Positions 9,248-18,259 of a stretch of DNA of 64,000 bases are shown piece after piece. The DNA is from Microlunatus flavus (GTDB lineage Bacteria; Actinomycetota; Actinomycetes; Propionibacteriales; Propionibacteriaceae). The stretch lies in the NCBI RefSeq assembly GCF_900110855.1, contig NZ_FOFA01000003.1:558001-622000 (forward strand), read 5' to 3'. The translations under genes were made by a program, and so were the position numbers. How positions within the stretch are numbered: the first letter of the stretch is position 1; each line of letters opens with the position of its first letter. A model generated the notes under the pieces. That model was not told the DNA's origin. It was given only the letters and a program-made list of their open reading frames with translations, and did no database searches.

Positions 9248-9655
9248 TCAGCTCCCGACGTGCTCGGCGTAGCCGTCCGCGTCGAGCAGGTCGTCGAGGT
9301 CGGAGTCCTCGTCGATCTCGAGCTCGAAGAGCCAGCCGTCGCCGTACGGGTCGCTGTTCACGGTCTCCGGGCTGCCCTCGAGCAGCGGGTTGACCGCGCT
9401 GACGGTCCCGGCGACGGGGGTGAGGACGTCGGAGACGCTCTTGGTCGACTCGAGCTCGCCGCAGGCGTCGCCGGCCGCGACGGTGTCGCCCACCGACGGC
9501 AGCGAGACGTAGACGATGTCGCCGAGCTGCTCGGCCGCGTACGCGGTCACGCCGACGCGGACGGTCGTCTCGTTGCCCTCGCGGACCCACTCGTGGTCGA
9601 CGGAGTACTTGAGGTCTTCGGGGTAGTCGGGCACGCGGCGGGACTCCTGGCTCAT
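9248..9655 (-). CDS. gcvH: Glycine cleavage system H protein
   Basis: A 135-residue lipoyl carrier of the glycine cleavage system. It accepts the aminomethyl group from GcvP and presents it to GcvT. The lipoylated lysine is in LESTKSVSDVLTPVAG (near residue 67), inside the usual hammerhead lipoyl fold, and the length is typical. The start is ATG at 9655; no strong ribosome site is visible. It lies between the second DUF881 gene and garA. GcvT is not in this window. Confidence 0.96.
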   Translation of the reverse strand: MSQESRRVPDYPEDLKYSVDHEWVREGNETTVRVGVTAYAAEQLGDIVYVSLPSVGDTVAAGDACGELESTKSVSDVLTPVAGTVSAVNPLLEGSPETVNSDPYGDGWLFELEIDEDSDLDDLLDADGYAEHVGS

Positions 9656-9717
9656 GGGACGGGGGTGGGTGGTCGAGGGCGTGCAGGTCGGGCGTGCGGC
9701 GCGGCGGACGGCGGTGG

Positions 9718-10584
9718 TCAGCGCGGCGTCGGCCCGGCTGTGGCTGGCCGAGCGTACTGAGAGGCGGGCGGCGCGTGCAAGGACGTCACCACGACGTCGT
9801 CCAGCTGGTCGATCTGCACGTCGCCCCCGATCTTGGGCCCGGTGATCTCGGAGACGATCCCGCCGCGGAACCGCGCGGCCTCCTCGAGGCTGTGCGGGTC
9901 GCCGATCGCGGCGATGGTGAGCGGCCGGTCGACGGGCTGGCCGTCGACCACGAGGGTGGTCCCGTCCGTGCCGAACCAGGTCGAGGCGACCACCCGCGCC
10001 GTGCCGTCGACCTCGATCACCTCGGCCCCGGCGTCGCGCAGCTCCTCGACGGCGTCGAGCAGCACGTTCGCGTCGACCTTGGCCTGCGGGTCGCTGATGC
10101 GGATGCGGATGCCCGGCCCGTGCGCGGGGGCGGTGCCGGCCAGGATCGCCAGCTCCTCCACGCGGCGCTGGGCGTCGTCGCGGGCGACGCGCTGGGTGTC
10201 GGCGCCGGACTGCAGGCGCGCCTTGGTGCCCTGCAGCTCGGAGACCTCCGCCTCGAGGCGGCGCGACTCGGTGCCGAGGCCGTCGAGGATCTGCACGAGG
10301 TCCTCGCGCCGCGCGTTGCGGTAGGCGTCGCCGGACTCGTTGGTGCGGATCTGCATCACGCCGGCCATGCCGATCAGGCAGAGCACGACCGCGGCGACGA
10401 CCTGGCTGCGGCCAGGACGCAGCGCGGCCCTGCCGATCCGCCGCCAGACACCGGTGCGCGGCGGTGCGGAGGCCGGGGCCGCGGTGGCAGGGCCGGCCTG
10501 CTCCGGCTCGGGCTGGTCGGTCAGCCGGGCGCGGCTGCGGGCGAGGGCCGCGAGCCGGCGGGACGTGACGCGGCGCTCAGGCAT
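9718..10584 (-). CDS. DUF881 family protein (second copy, Rv1825-like)
   Basis: 288 residues: a basic cytosolic N-terminus, one membrane helix (about residues 55-75, SQVVAAVVLCLIGMAGVM), a coiled coil with EDLVQILDGLGTESRRLEAE, then the DUF881 domain containing GPGIRIRISDP, LLDAVEELRDAGAEVIEVDG and TIAAIGDPHSLEEAARF. The domain faces the cell exterior by prediction. In actinobacteria two DUF881 genes flank a small basic protein gene near cell-envelope genes, and an envelope or division role is suspected. The ATG at 10584 lies five bases after the preceding gene ends, so coupling is likely. Confidence 0.87.
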   Translation of the reverse strand: MPERRVTSRRLAALARSRARLTDQPEPEQAGPATAAPASAPPRTGVWRRIGRAALRPGRSQVVAAVVLCLIGMAGVMQIRTNESGDAYRNARREDLVQILDGLGTESRRLEAEVSELQGTKARLQSGADTQRVARDDAQRRVEELAILAGTAPAHGPGIRIRISDPQAKVDANVLLDAVEELRDAGAEVIEVDGTARVVASTWFGTDGTTLVVDGQPVDRPLTIAAIGDPHSLEEAARFRGGIVSEITGPKIGGDVQIDQLDDVVVTSLHAPPASQYARPATAGPTPR

Positions 10585-10589
10585 GGGTC

Positions 10590-10922
10590 TCAGGCATGGA
10601 AGAGGACCCGCCGGATCGCCGCGACGTTGGTGAAGATGCGGATGCCGAGCACGACGACGACCCCGGTCGACAGCTGCGAGCCGACGCCGATCTGGTCGCC
10701 GACCCACACGATGAGGGCGGCGATGAGGACGTTGGAGATGAAGGACACGACGAAGACGCGGTCGGTGAACGTGCCCTCGAGGTAGGCGCGGAACGCGCCG
10801 AACAGGGCGTCGAGGGCCGCGACGATGGCGATCGGCAGGTAGGGCTGCAGCACCGTCGGCAGGGTCGGCTCGAGCAGCAGGCCCAGCACGATGCCGACGA
10901 CCAGCCCGATGAGCGGGATCAC
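10590..10922 (-). CDS. Small basic protein (SBP, DUF1290 family)
   Basis: A 110-residue membrane protein with about three helices: PLIGLVVGIVLGLLL at the start, a central IAIVAALDALFGAFRAYLEG segment, and FISNVLIAALIVWVG. This is the typical DUF1290 sequence, always found between two DUF881 genes in actinobacteria, as here. The GTG at 10922 follows a G-rich ribosome site. The function is unproven; the setting points to the cell envelope. Confidence 0.88.
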   Translation of the reverse strand: MIPLIGLVVGIVLGLLLEPTLPTVLQPYLPIAIVAALDALFGAFRAYLEGTFTDRVFVVSFISNVLIAALIVWVGDQIGVGSQLSTGVVVVLGIRIFTNVAAIRRVLFHA

Positions 10923-10959
10923 CGCTGCCCCACCCCCGTCCCCGTCGTCGTCACCTGGC

Positions 10960-11820
10960 TCATCGCCCGACCGCCCGCGCGTAGCGCAGCGTGATGCCGG
11001 GGTCGGAGTCGAGCACCAGCTTCTCGGCGTCGGAGGTCGAGTAGGCCATCCCCCGGTTCTGCGACAGGTCGTTCCACCAGGCCCCGGCGGCCGACTCGGC
11101 GAGCCGCGCCTGCAGCGTACGTGGGTCGCCGACCGCCTCGACCCGGTACGGACGGGTGAGCGAGCGGTAGTCGACGGTGATGGCGTCACCGGCGCCGCGG
11201 ATGGCGGTGAGGGCCGAGAGCCGGTGCCCGTTGATGGCCACCGCCTCGGCGCCGGAGGCCCACAACCCGTTGGCGAGGACCTGCAGGTCGAGGTCCAGGA
11301 CCTGGTCGCGGGCGTCGTCGGCGCTGGTCGGGGCGTCGTCGACGACCACCACCACGCCGGGCCCGCTGACCGGCGTCTGCCCGACCGCCGGCCCGAGGCG
11401 GTCGATCTGGGCCTCCAGCGCCCGGCTCGTGCTGTCGTCGCCGAGCGCCCCCGAGCGCAGCTGCTCGATCTGGGCGTCGAGGTCCTCGACCTGCAGGCGG
11501 AGCCGGTCCTGCTGCGCCTCCGCGTCCTGGATCCGCGCGACCAGCTCGGTCCGCTCGGTCGCCGCGACCGGCGCAGAACGGTTCGTCTGCAGCGCCGCGA
11601 CGGCGAAGAGCGCGCCGGCCAGCACGAGGACGACCCCGGCGGCCCACCGGCCCGGCGACCGGCCGGGCCGGGCGCCGCCGTCCACGGGAGCGGCGGCGGC
11701 GAGGCGGGCGTAGTCCGGGTCGACCGGCTCCCGCAGGATCGCGTTGAGCAGGTCCATGCTCGCGTCGACCGCCCGCGGGGGCCGCGGCGAGCCCGGCGTC
11801 CGAGGCGTCGCGGTGCTCAC
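10960..11820 (-). CDS. DUF881 family protein (first copy, Rv1823-like)
   Basis: 286 residues. After a Pro-rich cytosolic stretch comes a single membrane helix (AAGVVLVLAGALFAVAAL, about 56-75), a coiled coil rich in Asp, Gln and Arg (ELVARIQDAEAQQDRLRL), and the DUF881 domain with VSGPGVVVVVDDAP, ANGLWASGAEAVAINGHRL and AVGDPRTLQARLAES. The GTG start overlaps the pimA stop codon in a GTGA junction, a sign of translational coupling. It is one of a pair flanking the small basic protein gene. Confidence 0.87.
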   Translation of the reverse strand: MSTATPRTPGSPRPPRAVDASMDLLNAILREPVDPDYARLAAAAPVDGGARPGRSPGRWAAGVVLVLAGALFAVAALQTNRSAPVAATERTELVARIQDAEAQQDRLRLQVEDLDAQIEQLRSGALGDDSTSRALEAQIDRLGPAVGQTPVSGPGVVVVVDDAPTSADDARDQVLDLDLQVLANGLWASGAEAVAINGHRLSALTAIRGAGDAITVDYRSLTRPYRVEAVGDPRTLQARLAESAAGAWWNDLSQNRGMAYSTSDAEKLVLDSDPGITLRYARAVGR

Positions 11821-12986
11821 GAGGCCCCCTCGGCCGACCGGGCGGCCAGCACGCGGTCGTAGACCTCGACGACCTGCGGCCCGACGACCGACCAGTCGAA
11901 GCGCTGCGCGAGCTGCTGCGCCCGGCGCGTGCGGGCGCCGCGGCCCTGCGCCAGCGCGGCCGACACCGCGGCGGCGAGCCCGTCGGCGCTGCGGCGCGGG
12001 AAGACCCACCCGCCCGGGCCGTCCGGCTCGCCCTGGTGGCCGGGGCCGCCCAGCAGGTCGACGAACGGCGGCAGGTCCGACGCCACGACCGGCACCCCGG
12101 CCGCCATGGCCTCGAGCACGACGATGCCGAAGCTCTCCCGCGCCGTGTGCGGGGCGACGAAGACGTCCGCGCCGCGCAGCAGCGCCCGCTTGTCGTCCTC
12201 GCCGACCAGGCCGAGGCTGCGGCAGCCGGCGGGCAGGTGCTGGCGGCCGGGCCCGGCCACCAGGACCTCGAGGCCGGGGTGCGCGCGCCGCAGCGCGGGC
12301 AGCGCGGCCAGCAGGACGTCGAGGCCCTTGCGGGGCTCGCCGCTGCGCCCGAGGAACAGCAGCCGGGGGCCCGGGCCCCAGGGCGCGCTCTCCGGCCGGC
12401 CGGGACCCGCGGCGTACGCGGCCACATCTAGCCCGTTCGGGACGACGACGGTGTCCCGGTCGAGGTGGCGGGTCACGACCTCGCGGGCGGTCGGCGACAC
12501 GGCGACGCCGGCGTCGATGCGGTCGACCGCGCCGCCGAGGGCGTTGCGCGCGATCCGCAGGGCGCGCGAGCGCGGGGTGGCCGTGTGGAACGTGGCGACC
12601 ACGGGCGAGCGGGCGGCGGCGAGCGCGTGCAGCGACGTGCTCGGCGCGAGCGGCTCGTGGACGTGCAGCAGGTCGACGGCCTGTGCGGCGACCCAGCGCC
12701 GGGTGCGTGCCGCGGCCAGCGGTCCCGGCGCGACGGGCGCCACGGAACCGTTGTAGCGCACCCCGAGCGCGGCCCCCGCCGAGGTGAACCGGGACTCCTC
12801 CAGGCCGTACGCCTCCTCGGGCAGCCCGCCGGGCGCGAGGACGCGCACGTCGTGGCCGGCGCCGCGCAGCCACGCGCCGAGCCCGAGCACCTGCTGCTGG
12901 ACCCCGCCGGGGGCGTCCAGCGCGTACGGGCACACGAGGCCGACGCGCAGCGGCCGCAGGCGCGGGGCGACGGGATGGCGGTTCAC
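11817..12986 (-). CDS. pimA: Phosphatidylinositol alpha-mannosyltransferase
   Basis: A 389-residue GT-B, family 4 glycosyltransferase. The N-terminal domain has VGLVCPYALDAPGGVQQQV, matching the GDP-mannose/inositol loop of PimA. LHVHEPLAPS and TFHTATPRSR follow, and the C-terminal domain has GRSGEPRKGLDVLL and ESFGIVVLEAMAAGVPVVAS (E-x7-E). By homology and position it adds the first mannose to phosphatidylinositol at the inner membrane face. The GTG start overlaps the acyltransferase stop by GTGA, and its own stop overlaps the DUF881 start. The order thrS-HIT-pgsA-acyltransferase-pimA is the conserved actinobacterial PIM operon. Confidence 0.93.
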   Translation of the reverse strand: MNRHPVAPRLRPLRVGLVCPYALDAPGGVQQQVLGLGAWLRGAGHDVRVLAPGGLPEEAYGLEESRFTSAGAALGVRYNGSVAPVAPGPLAAARTRRWVAAQAVDLLHVHEPLAPSTSLHALAAARSPVVATFHTATPRSRALRIARNALGGAVDRIDAGVAVSPTAREVVTRHLDRDTVVVPNGLDVAAYAAGPGRPESAPWGPGPRLLFLGRSGEPRKGLDVLLAALPALRRAHPGLEVLVAGPGRQHLPAGCRSLGLVGEDDKRALLRGADVFVAPHTARESFGIVVLEAMAAGVPVVASDLPPFVDLLGGPGHQGEPDGPGGWVFPRRSADGLAAAVSAALAQGRGARTRRAQQLAQRFDWSVVGPQVVEVYDRVLAARSAEGAS

Positions 12987-13921
12987 GCGACCGCCGTCGG
13001 CCGGCGGGCCGGGACGTCGAAGAAGGGCTGCAGCACGTGCCAGTCCTCGGGGTGGTCGCTCAGCACGGCGGTGAAGAAGTCGGCGCAGGCCTGGACCATG
13101 GCGACCAGGCCGTCGTCCCCCGGCTGCGCGGGCACGACCGGCCCCAGGACCAGGCGCATCTGCGCGCCGCGCCGCAGCGGGCGGCCCCCGTAGTGGGCGA
13201 CCGTCGGGATGAGCGCGGCGCCGCTGCGGCGCGCGACCTCGGCGGGGCCGGCCGGCATCGTCACGCGGCGCCCCGCGAGGTCGACCTCGACGCCGCGGCC
13301 GCTGAAGTTCCGGTCGGCCATCAGGCACACGAGCCGGCGGCGGTGCACGTGCTCGACGAGCGTGTCGACCAGACCGGGCGCGCGGTGGGAGAGGATCTCC
13401 ATCCCCAGCCCCTCGCGGAACGCGAGGAACGCGGCGAACTCGGCGGCGCCCAGCTGCTCGGCCACGCTCGTCACCGGCATGCCGCTGAGGCAGGCCCAGG
13501 CTCCGGCGAGGTCCCAGTTGCCGCTGTGCGGCAGCGCGATGACGGCGCCGGTCGTCGCGAACGCCTCGTGCACCACGGGGCCGTTGACGAGGTCGACGCG
13601 GTCGAGCACCTGCTGCGGGCTCCAGCGCGGCAGCGCGAGGACCTCCCAGAAGGTCCGCAGGTAGGAGGCGATGCCGGCGCGCAGCAGGGCGGCGTCGGCC
13701 GGGCGGCCGGAGAGGACGGTGAGGTTCTCGCGCAGGCGGGCGACGTGGACGCCGTCGCGGGCGACGACCACGCGCGCGGCGACGAGGGAGAGCGCGCGGA
13801 CGACCGGCTCGGGCAGCCGGCCGCCGTGGCGCCAGCCGAGCCGGTACGCGGCGCGGACCACCCGGGCCCGGTCCGGCAGGACCCGACGGCGGCGGCGCGC
13901 CGCCTCAGGCCGGCTGGCCAT
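12983..13921 (-). CDS. patA: Phosphatidylinositol mannoside acyltransferase (HtrB/PatA family)
   Basis: A 312-residue lysophospholipid-acyltransferase-like protein. The catalytic H-x4-D motif is in HSGNWD (near residue 133), followed by LMADRNFSGRGVEV and PAGPAEVARRSGAALIP. It is expected to acylate the mannose of PIM1/PIM2 on the cytosolic side of the membrane, as PatA (Rv2611c) does. The start codon lies inside the 3' end of pgsA, a 17-base overlap, and the stop overlaps the pimA start. The basic, Arg-rich N-terminus suits peripheral membrane binding. Confidence 0.9.
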   Translation of the reverse strand: MASRPEAARRRRRVLPDRARVVRAAYRLGWRHGGRLPEPVVRALSLVAARVVVARDGVHVARLRENLTVLSGRPADAALLRAGIASYLRTFWEVLALPRWSPQQVLDRVDLVNGPVVHEAFATTGAVIALPHSGNWDLAGAWACLSGMPVTSVAEQLGAAEFAAFLAFREGLGMEILSHRAPGLVDTLVEHVHRRRLVCLMADRNFSGRGVEVDLAGRRVTMPAGPAEVARRSGAALIPTVAHYGGRPLRRGAQMRLVLGPVVPAQPGDDGLVAMVQACADFFTAVLSDHPEDWHVLQPFFDVPARRPTAVA

Positions 13922-14546
13922 GCGTCGCCGGGTCGCGGCGTCCCGGCAGCCCCTTGGCCTGGCGACGGACCTGCTCGATGCGCTGGAACACGGTGATCAT
14001 GCTCGTGACCGCGAGCAGCGCCATCGCCGCCTCGAGGACGTACGGGACGTCGAGCCCGGCGAGGAAGGCGCCGACGAGCACGATCACCAGCCGGTCGGCC
14101 CGTGCGGCGAGCCCGCCGCCGCAGGTGAAGCCCAGGCTCTCGGCGCGCGCCTTGACGTAGGAGGTCCACTGGCCGAAGACGAGCCCGGCGAGCGCGACCG
14201 CCGCCCACAGCGTCGAGTCCTGTTGGTAGGCGAAGAACAGCAGGATCCCGCCGAACACCGCCGCGTCGCCGAGCCGGTCCGACGTCGAGTCGAGGAACGC
14301 GCCCCACGGCGACGCCGTGCCGGTGGTCTTGGCCATCAGCCCGTCGATCATGTCGGAGACGACGAACACGGTGACGACGAGCACGCCCTGCCACAGCCAG
14401 CCCTGCGGGAAGCAGACCAGTGCGCCGAGGACGACGCCGATCGTCCCGGCGACGGTCACGACGTCGGGCGAGACGCCGCGCGCGATGAGGAAGCGGACGA
14501 CCGGGCCGAGCACGAGCCCCGAGAGCGAGCGGAAGCGTTCGAGCAT
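13905..14546 (-). CDS. pgsA: Phosphatidylinositol phosphate synthase (CDP-alcohol phosphatidyltransferase)
   Basis: A 213-residue integral membrane enzyme with about six helices. The CDP-alcohol phosphatidyltransferase signature D-x2-DG-x2-A-x8-G-x3-D-x3-D is intact in DMIDGLMAKTTGTASPWGAF plus LDSTSD (about 62-90). In actinobacteria the enzyme at this locus joins CDP-diacylglycerol with inositol-1-phosphate, feeding PimA two genes downstream. The ATG shares one base with the HIT gene stop (TGATG). Other CDP-alcohol substrates cannot be excluded from motif alone, but the operon position makes the PIP synthase assignment strong. Confidence 0.93.
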   Translation of the reverse strand: MLERFRSLSGLVLGPVVRFLIARGVSPDVVTVAGTIGVVLGALVCFPQGWLWQGVLVVTVFVVSDMIDGLMAKTTGTASPWGAFLDSTSDRLGDAAVFGGILLFFAYQQDSTLWAAVALAGLVFGQWTSYVKARAESLGFTCGGGLAARADRLVIVLVGAFLAGLDVPYVLEAAMALLAVTSMITVFQRIEQVRRQAKGLPGRRDPATHGQPA

Positions 14547-15133
14547 CAGGCGCCCTCCTCGCTCGACGCCGCCGCGACGCGGGCCCAGGCGTCGGTGACG
14601 ACCTGCCAGGTCTGGTCGAGCAGCTGCGGCAGCGCCTTGGTCTGCCCGATCACCGGGAGGAAGTTCGCGTCGCCGGACCACCGCGGAACGACGTGCTGGT
14701 GCAGGTGCGCGGCGATGCCTGCGCCCGCGATGGCCCCCTGGTTGAGCCCGAGGTTGAACCCGTCGGGCGCGCTCGCCGCCCGAACCACGCGCATGCACTG
14801 CTGGGTGAGGCGGGCGACCGCGTGCGTCTCGGCCTCGGTCAGGTCGGTGTAGTCGGCGACGTGGCGGTAGGGGCAGACCAGCAGGTGCCCCGGGGAGTAC
14901 GGGTAGAGGTTGAGGACGACGTAGGCGACCTCGTCGCGGTGCACGATGAGCGCCTCGCGGTCGTCGCCGCGCAGCGGGATGGTGCAGAACGGGCAGTCGG
15001 CCGCCTCGGACGTCCTCGGCTTGTCCTGCCCGCCGATGTAGACCATCCGGTGCGGGGTCCACAGCCGCTGGAACCCGTCGGGGTCGCCCGGCCGCGTGCC
15101 CGCCGCCTCGACCTCCGGCTCGCCCTGCACCAC
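14546..15133 (-). CDS. HIT-domain protein (Rv2613c-like, AP4A phosphorylase type)
   Basis: A 195-residue histidine-triad protein. The catalytic motif is HLHQHVVPRW (near 142), with zinc-type CPFC near residue 45 and NLYPYSPGHLLVCPYRHV in the core. The M. tuberculosis orthologue Rv2613c, of the same length, is an AP4A phosphorylase, so cleavage of diadenosine polyphosphates is likely. I chose the GTG at 15133 because AGGAAAGAG sits just upstream and it gives the family length. An ATG at 15184 is less likely. The gene is 73 bases downstream of thrS. Confidence 0.88.
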   Translation of the reverse strand: MVQGEPEVEAAGTRPGDPDGFQRLWTPHRMVYIGGQDKPRTSEAADCPFCTIPLRGDDREALIVHRDEVAYVVLNLYPYSPGHLLVCPYRHVADYTDLTEAETHAVARLTQQCMRVVRAASAPDGFNLGLNQGAIAGAGIAAHLHQHVVPRWSGDANFLPVIGQTKALPQLLDQTWQVVTDAWARVAAASSEEGA

Positions 15134-15206
15134 GTCTGCTCTTTCCTGCTCGCCTGCCGCACGCTCCCCGGCGTGCACCCCCATCCTCTCTCGGAAACGG
15201 GTGTCG

Positions 15207-17210
15207 TCAGACCTGGACGCGCGCCGCGACGGCGTCGGTGATCTCCCGGACGGCCTCCTCGACTCCCACACCGTTCTTCTGCGTGCCGTCGCGGTAGCGG
15301 AAGGACACCGCCCCCGCGGCGACATCGTCGGCGCCCGCGATGAGCATGAAGGGCACCTTCTCCTTCTGGGCGTTGCGGATCTTCTTCTGCATCCGGTCGT
15401 CGCTGTCGTCGACCTCGACGCGCAGGCCCGCCGTGCGCAGCCGGTCGGCGACCTCGAGCAGGTAGGGCGCGTACTCCCCCGCCACCGGGATGCCGACGAC
15501 CTGGACCGGCGCGAGCCAGGGAGGGAACGCCCCGGCGTAGTGCTCCGTGAGGACCCCGATGAACCGCTCGATCGAGCCGAACTTGGCGGAGTGGATCATC
15601 ACCGGCTGCTGGCGCGTGCCGTCGGCGGCCTGGTACTCCAGCCCGAAGCGCGCGGGCTGGTTGAAGTCGTACTGGATCGTCGACATCTGCCAGGTGCGCC
15701 CGATGGCGTCGCGTGCCTGGACCGAGATCTTGGGGCCGTAGAAGGCCGCGCCCCCGGGGTCGGGGACGAGCCGCACGCCGGAGGCCAGCGCGACGTCCTC
15801 GAGCACCTTCGTCGCGACGGCCCACTCCTCCTCGGAGCCGATGAACTTGTCGGAGTCGCCGCGCGTCGACAGCTCGAGGTAGTAGTCGTCGAGGCCGAAG
15901 TCGCGCAGCAGCCCGAGCACGAAGTCGAGCAGGTGCTTGACCTCGCCCGGCGCCTGCTCCGGCGTCACGTACGAGTGGCTGTCGTCCTGCGTCAGCCCGC
16001 GCACCCGCGTGAGGCCGTGCACGACGCCGGACCGTTCGTAGCGGTAGACGCTGCCGAACTCGAAGAAGCGCAGCGGCAGCTCACGGTAGGACCGGCCCCG
16101 GCCCCGGAAGATCAGGTTGTGCATGGGGCAGTTCATCGCCTTGAGGTAGTAGCTCGACCCCTCGAGCTCCATCGGCGGGAACATCGTGTCCTTGTAGTAC
16201 GGCAGGTGCCCGGAGGTGTGGAACAGCCCCTCCTTGCTGATGTGGGGCGTGCCGACGTAGGAGAAGCCCTCCTCGATGTGGCGCCGGCGGACGTAGTCCT
16301 CCATCTCGCGCTTGATCACGCCGCCCTTGGGGTGGAAAACCGGCAGGCCCGAGCCCAGCTCGTCGGGGAAGGAGAACAGGTCGAGCTCCGCGCCGAGCTT
16401 GCGGTGGTCGCGCCGGGCGGCCTCGGCCAGCCGGAACTCGTACGCCTTGAGCTCGTCGCGGCTCGGCCAGGCCGTGCCGTAGACGCGCTGCAGCTGGGCG
16501 TTGGCCTGGTCGCCGCGCCAGTACGCGGCCGAGCTCCGCGTGACGGAGAAGGCCGGGATGTAGCCCGTGTGCGGGACGTGCGGCCCGCGGCACAGGTCGA
16601 ACCAGGCCACCGAGCCGTCGCGCTTGAGGTTGTCGTAGATCGTCAGCTGCCCGGCGCCGACCTCGACCGAGGACGCGTCGCCGGAACCGTCGCCGTCACC
16701 GACGTGCACGACCGCGTCGCCGGCCGACCCCTTGTCGGCGATGAGCTCGAGCTTGTACGGCTCGTCCGCCAGCTCGATCGCGGCCTGCTCGTCGCTGACC
16801 TCGCGGCGGCGGAAGCGCTGACGCTCCTTGACGATGCGCTGCATCGCCTTCTCGACCTCCTTGAGCGCCTCGGGCGTGAAGGGCTCGGCCAGGTCGAAGT
16901 CGTAGTAGAAGCCGTCCGTGATCGGCGGGCCGATGCCGAGCTTCGCGTCGGCGTGCAGGCTCTGGACGGCCTGGGCGGCGACGTGCGCCGTCGAGTGCCG
17001 CAGCACCGCGAGTCCGTCGGGGCTGTCGATGAGCACCGGCTCGACGACGTCGTCGGGCGAGATCTCACGGCTGAGGTCGGCGAGCTCGCCGTCGAGGCGC
17101 ATGGCGACGACGCGGCGGTCGTCGCCGAAGCGGTCCAGGCCCGTCTCGCGAGCCGTCGTCCCGCTGCCCTGGTCGTCGCTCGGCGCGGACGGGGACGGGC
17201 TCTCGGACAC
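15207..17210 (-). CDS. thrS: Threonine--tRNA ligase
   Basis: A 667-residue class II aminoacyl-tRNA synthetase. The N-terminal TGS region is short and weakly conserved, as in other actinobacterial ThrS. The editing domain contains [11 protein letters not shown] and the later Cys-His region LCRGPHVP. The catalytic core carries the zinc ligands Cys in MNCPMHN (near 360), His in VVHGLTRV (near 397) and His in MIHSAKFGS (near 538). The anticodon-binding domain follows ([10 protein letters not shown]). The GTG at 17210 has AGGAGGT ten bases upstream. It heads the PIM operon, as in M. tuberculosis; no T-box was found upstream. Confidence 0.97.
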   Translation of the reverse strand: MSESPSPSAPSDDQGSGTTARETGLDRFGDDRRVVAMRLDGELADLSREISPDDVVEPVLIDSPDGLAVLRHSTAHVAAQAVQSLHADAKLGIGPPITDGFYYDFDLAEPFTPEALKEVEKAMQRIVKERQRFRRREVSDEQAAIELADEPYKLELIADKGSAGDAVVHVGDGDGSGDASSVEVGAGQLTIYDNLKRDGSVAWFDLCRGPHVPHTGYIPAFSVTRSSAAYWRGDQANAQLQRVYGTAWPSRDELKAYEFRLAEAARRDHRKLGAELDLFSFPDELGSGLPVFHPKGGVIKREMEDYVRRRHIEEGFSYVGTPHISKEGLFHTSGHLPYYKDTMFPPMELEGSSYYLKAMNCPMHNLIFRGRGRSYRELPLRFFEFGSVYRYERSGVVHGLTRVRGLTQDDSHSYVTPEQAPGEVKHLLDFVLGLLRDFGLDDYYLELSTRGDSDKFIGSEEEWAVATKVLEDVALASGVRLVPDPGGAAFYGPKISVQARDAIGRTWQMSTIQYDFNQPARFGLEYQAADGTRQQPVMIHSAKFGSIERFIGVLTEHYAGAFPPWLAPVQVVGIPVAGEYAPYLLEVADRLRTAGLRVEVDDSDDRMQKKIRNAQKEKVPFMLIAGADDVAAGAVSFRYRDGTQKNGVGVEEAVREITDAVAARVQV

Positions 17211-17260
17211 GGTGCGGCTGACCTCCTGGGTGCGCGCCGCGCGGGTCGCGGCGCCCGGTC

Positions 17261-17266
17261 AGACTA
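17261..17266 (-). promoter_or_regulatory. Probable -10 box of the thrS-PIM operon
   Basis: On the minus strand TAGTCT lies 51 bases before the thrS start, ahead of the AGGAGGT ribosome site. No convincing -35 hexamer is visible. It would start transcription of the long block down to pimA and possibly beyond. Confidence 0.4.
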
Positions 17267-17329
17267 GCCCGCGGGACCGGTCGGGGCCGCCTGCGTTTCG
17301 CGGGGTGCCGGGTCCTGGGAGGCTGGGGC

Positions 17330-17725
17330 ATGGCCCAGAGCACGGAGCCCGCGCAGCGACCCGATCCCTGGCTCGAGCACTGCCTGGCTCTGCCGGGCGC
17401 CTGGCGCGACGAGCCGTGGGAGGGCCAGGTCGTGGCCAAGGTCGGCCCCAAGATCTTCGCGTTCCTCGGCGGCCTGCGCCCGAGCACGGCCGACGGGCCG
17501 CGGACGATCGGGCTCAAGTGCGGCGACCGCGAGGCCGCCGACCTGCTCCTCGAGCGCTACCCCGGCTCGGTGACCGCGCTGCCCTACGTCGGGCGCTGGG
17601 GCTGGAACGCCTTCCGCCTCGACGGGTCGATCCCGGACGACGACCTCGCCGAGCTGGTCGAGCGGTCGTACGAGGTCGTCGTCGCCTCCCTGCCCCGCTC
17701 GCGCCGGCCGCCGACGCGGCACTGA
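17330..17725 (+). CDS. MmcQ/YjbR family DNA-binding-like protein
   Basis: A 131-residue protein of the YjbR (CyaY-like) fold: an N-terminal helix with LALPGAWRDEPWEG, a central VGPKIFAFLGG strand pair, and the late PYVGRWGWNAFRLDGSIP with ELVERSYEVVVASLP. The MmcQ/YjbR name rests on a distant DNA-binding fold; the biochemical role is unknown. GGGAGG precedes the ATG. It diverges from thrS and stands alone. It is soluble, with no signal or membrane segment. Confidence 0.85.
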   Translation: MAQSTEPAQRPDPWLEHCLALPGAWRDEPWEGQVVAKVGPKIFAFLGGLRPSTADGPRTIGLKCGDREAADLLLERYPGSVTALPYVGRWGWNAFRLDGSIPDDDLAELVERSYEVVVASLPRSRRPPTRH

Positions 17726-17814
17726 GCCGGCGGGGTCCTCCGCCGTCGGGGGTGCGTCTTCGCGTACCTGCGCGCGGCCGTCGGCGTCGCTAACGTCCTG
17801 CGCAGGGGTGCGCC

Positions 17815-18240
17815 GTGCAGATCCGCGAGGTCCTGGCCCACAAGGGTTCCGACGTGGTCCACGCCCCGCCCGGCGCCACGGTGGCCGAGCTCGTCGCCCT
17901 GCTCCGCGCCCACGACCTGGGCGCGCTGGTGGTCTCCTCCGACGGCCGGCAGGTCGCCGGGATCGTGTCGGAGCGGGACGTCGTGCGCCACCTCGACGAG
18001 CCCGACCTCCTCGACCGGCCGGTGAGCGCGATCATGACGTCGCTCGTCTGCTCCTGCACGCCGACCGACAGCGTGGAGAGCGTGATGGCGCTGATGACGG
18101 AGCGGCGGGTCCGGCACGTGCCCGTGCTGTCCCCCACCGGCACGCTGGCCGGCATCGTCAGCATCGGCGACGTGGTGAAGTCCCAGCTGGCCGAGCTCGC
18201 CTTCGAGCGCGACCAGCTGCAGACCTACGTCTCCGGCTGA
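17815..18240 (+). CDS. CBS-domain pair protein
   Basis: A 141-residue protein made of two CBS motifs and nothing else: one around SDGRQVAGIVSERDVVRHL (about 42-60) and one around TGTLAGIVSIGDVVKSQL (about 106-124). Such pairs usually bind adenine nucleotides and regulate a partner protein, which is not identifiable here. The GTG start follows AGGGG; a TAACGT box at 17791-17796 could be its -10 element. It lies between the YjbR-like gene and a haloperoxidase remnant and is probably monocistronic. Confidence 0.85.
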   Translation: MQIREVLAHKGSDVVHAPPGATVAELVALLRAHDLGALVVSSDGRQVAGIVSERDVVRHLDEPDLLDRPVSAIMTSLVCSCTPTDSVESVMALMTERRVRHVPVLSPTGTLAGIVSIGDVVKSQLAELAFERDQLQTYVSG

Positions 18241-18259
18241 GCCGCCCGGCCGGCCGCGC

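Noticed and set aside
17211-17330. T-box leader for thrS
   Set aside because: No AGGGTGG-type T-box sequence, specifier loop or antiterminator is visible; the leader is about 45 bases from the TAGTCT box.
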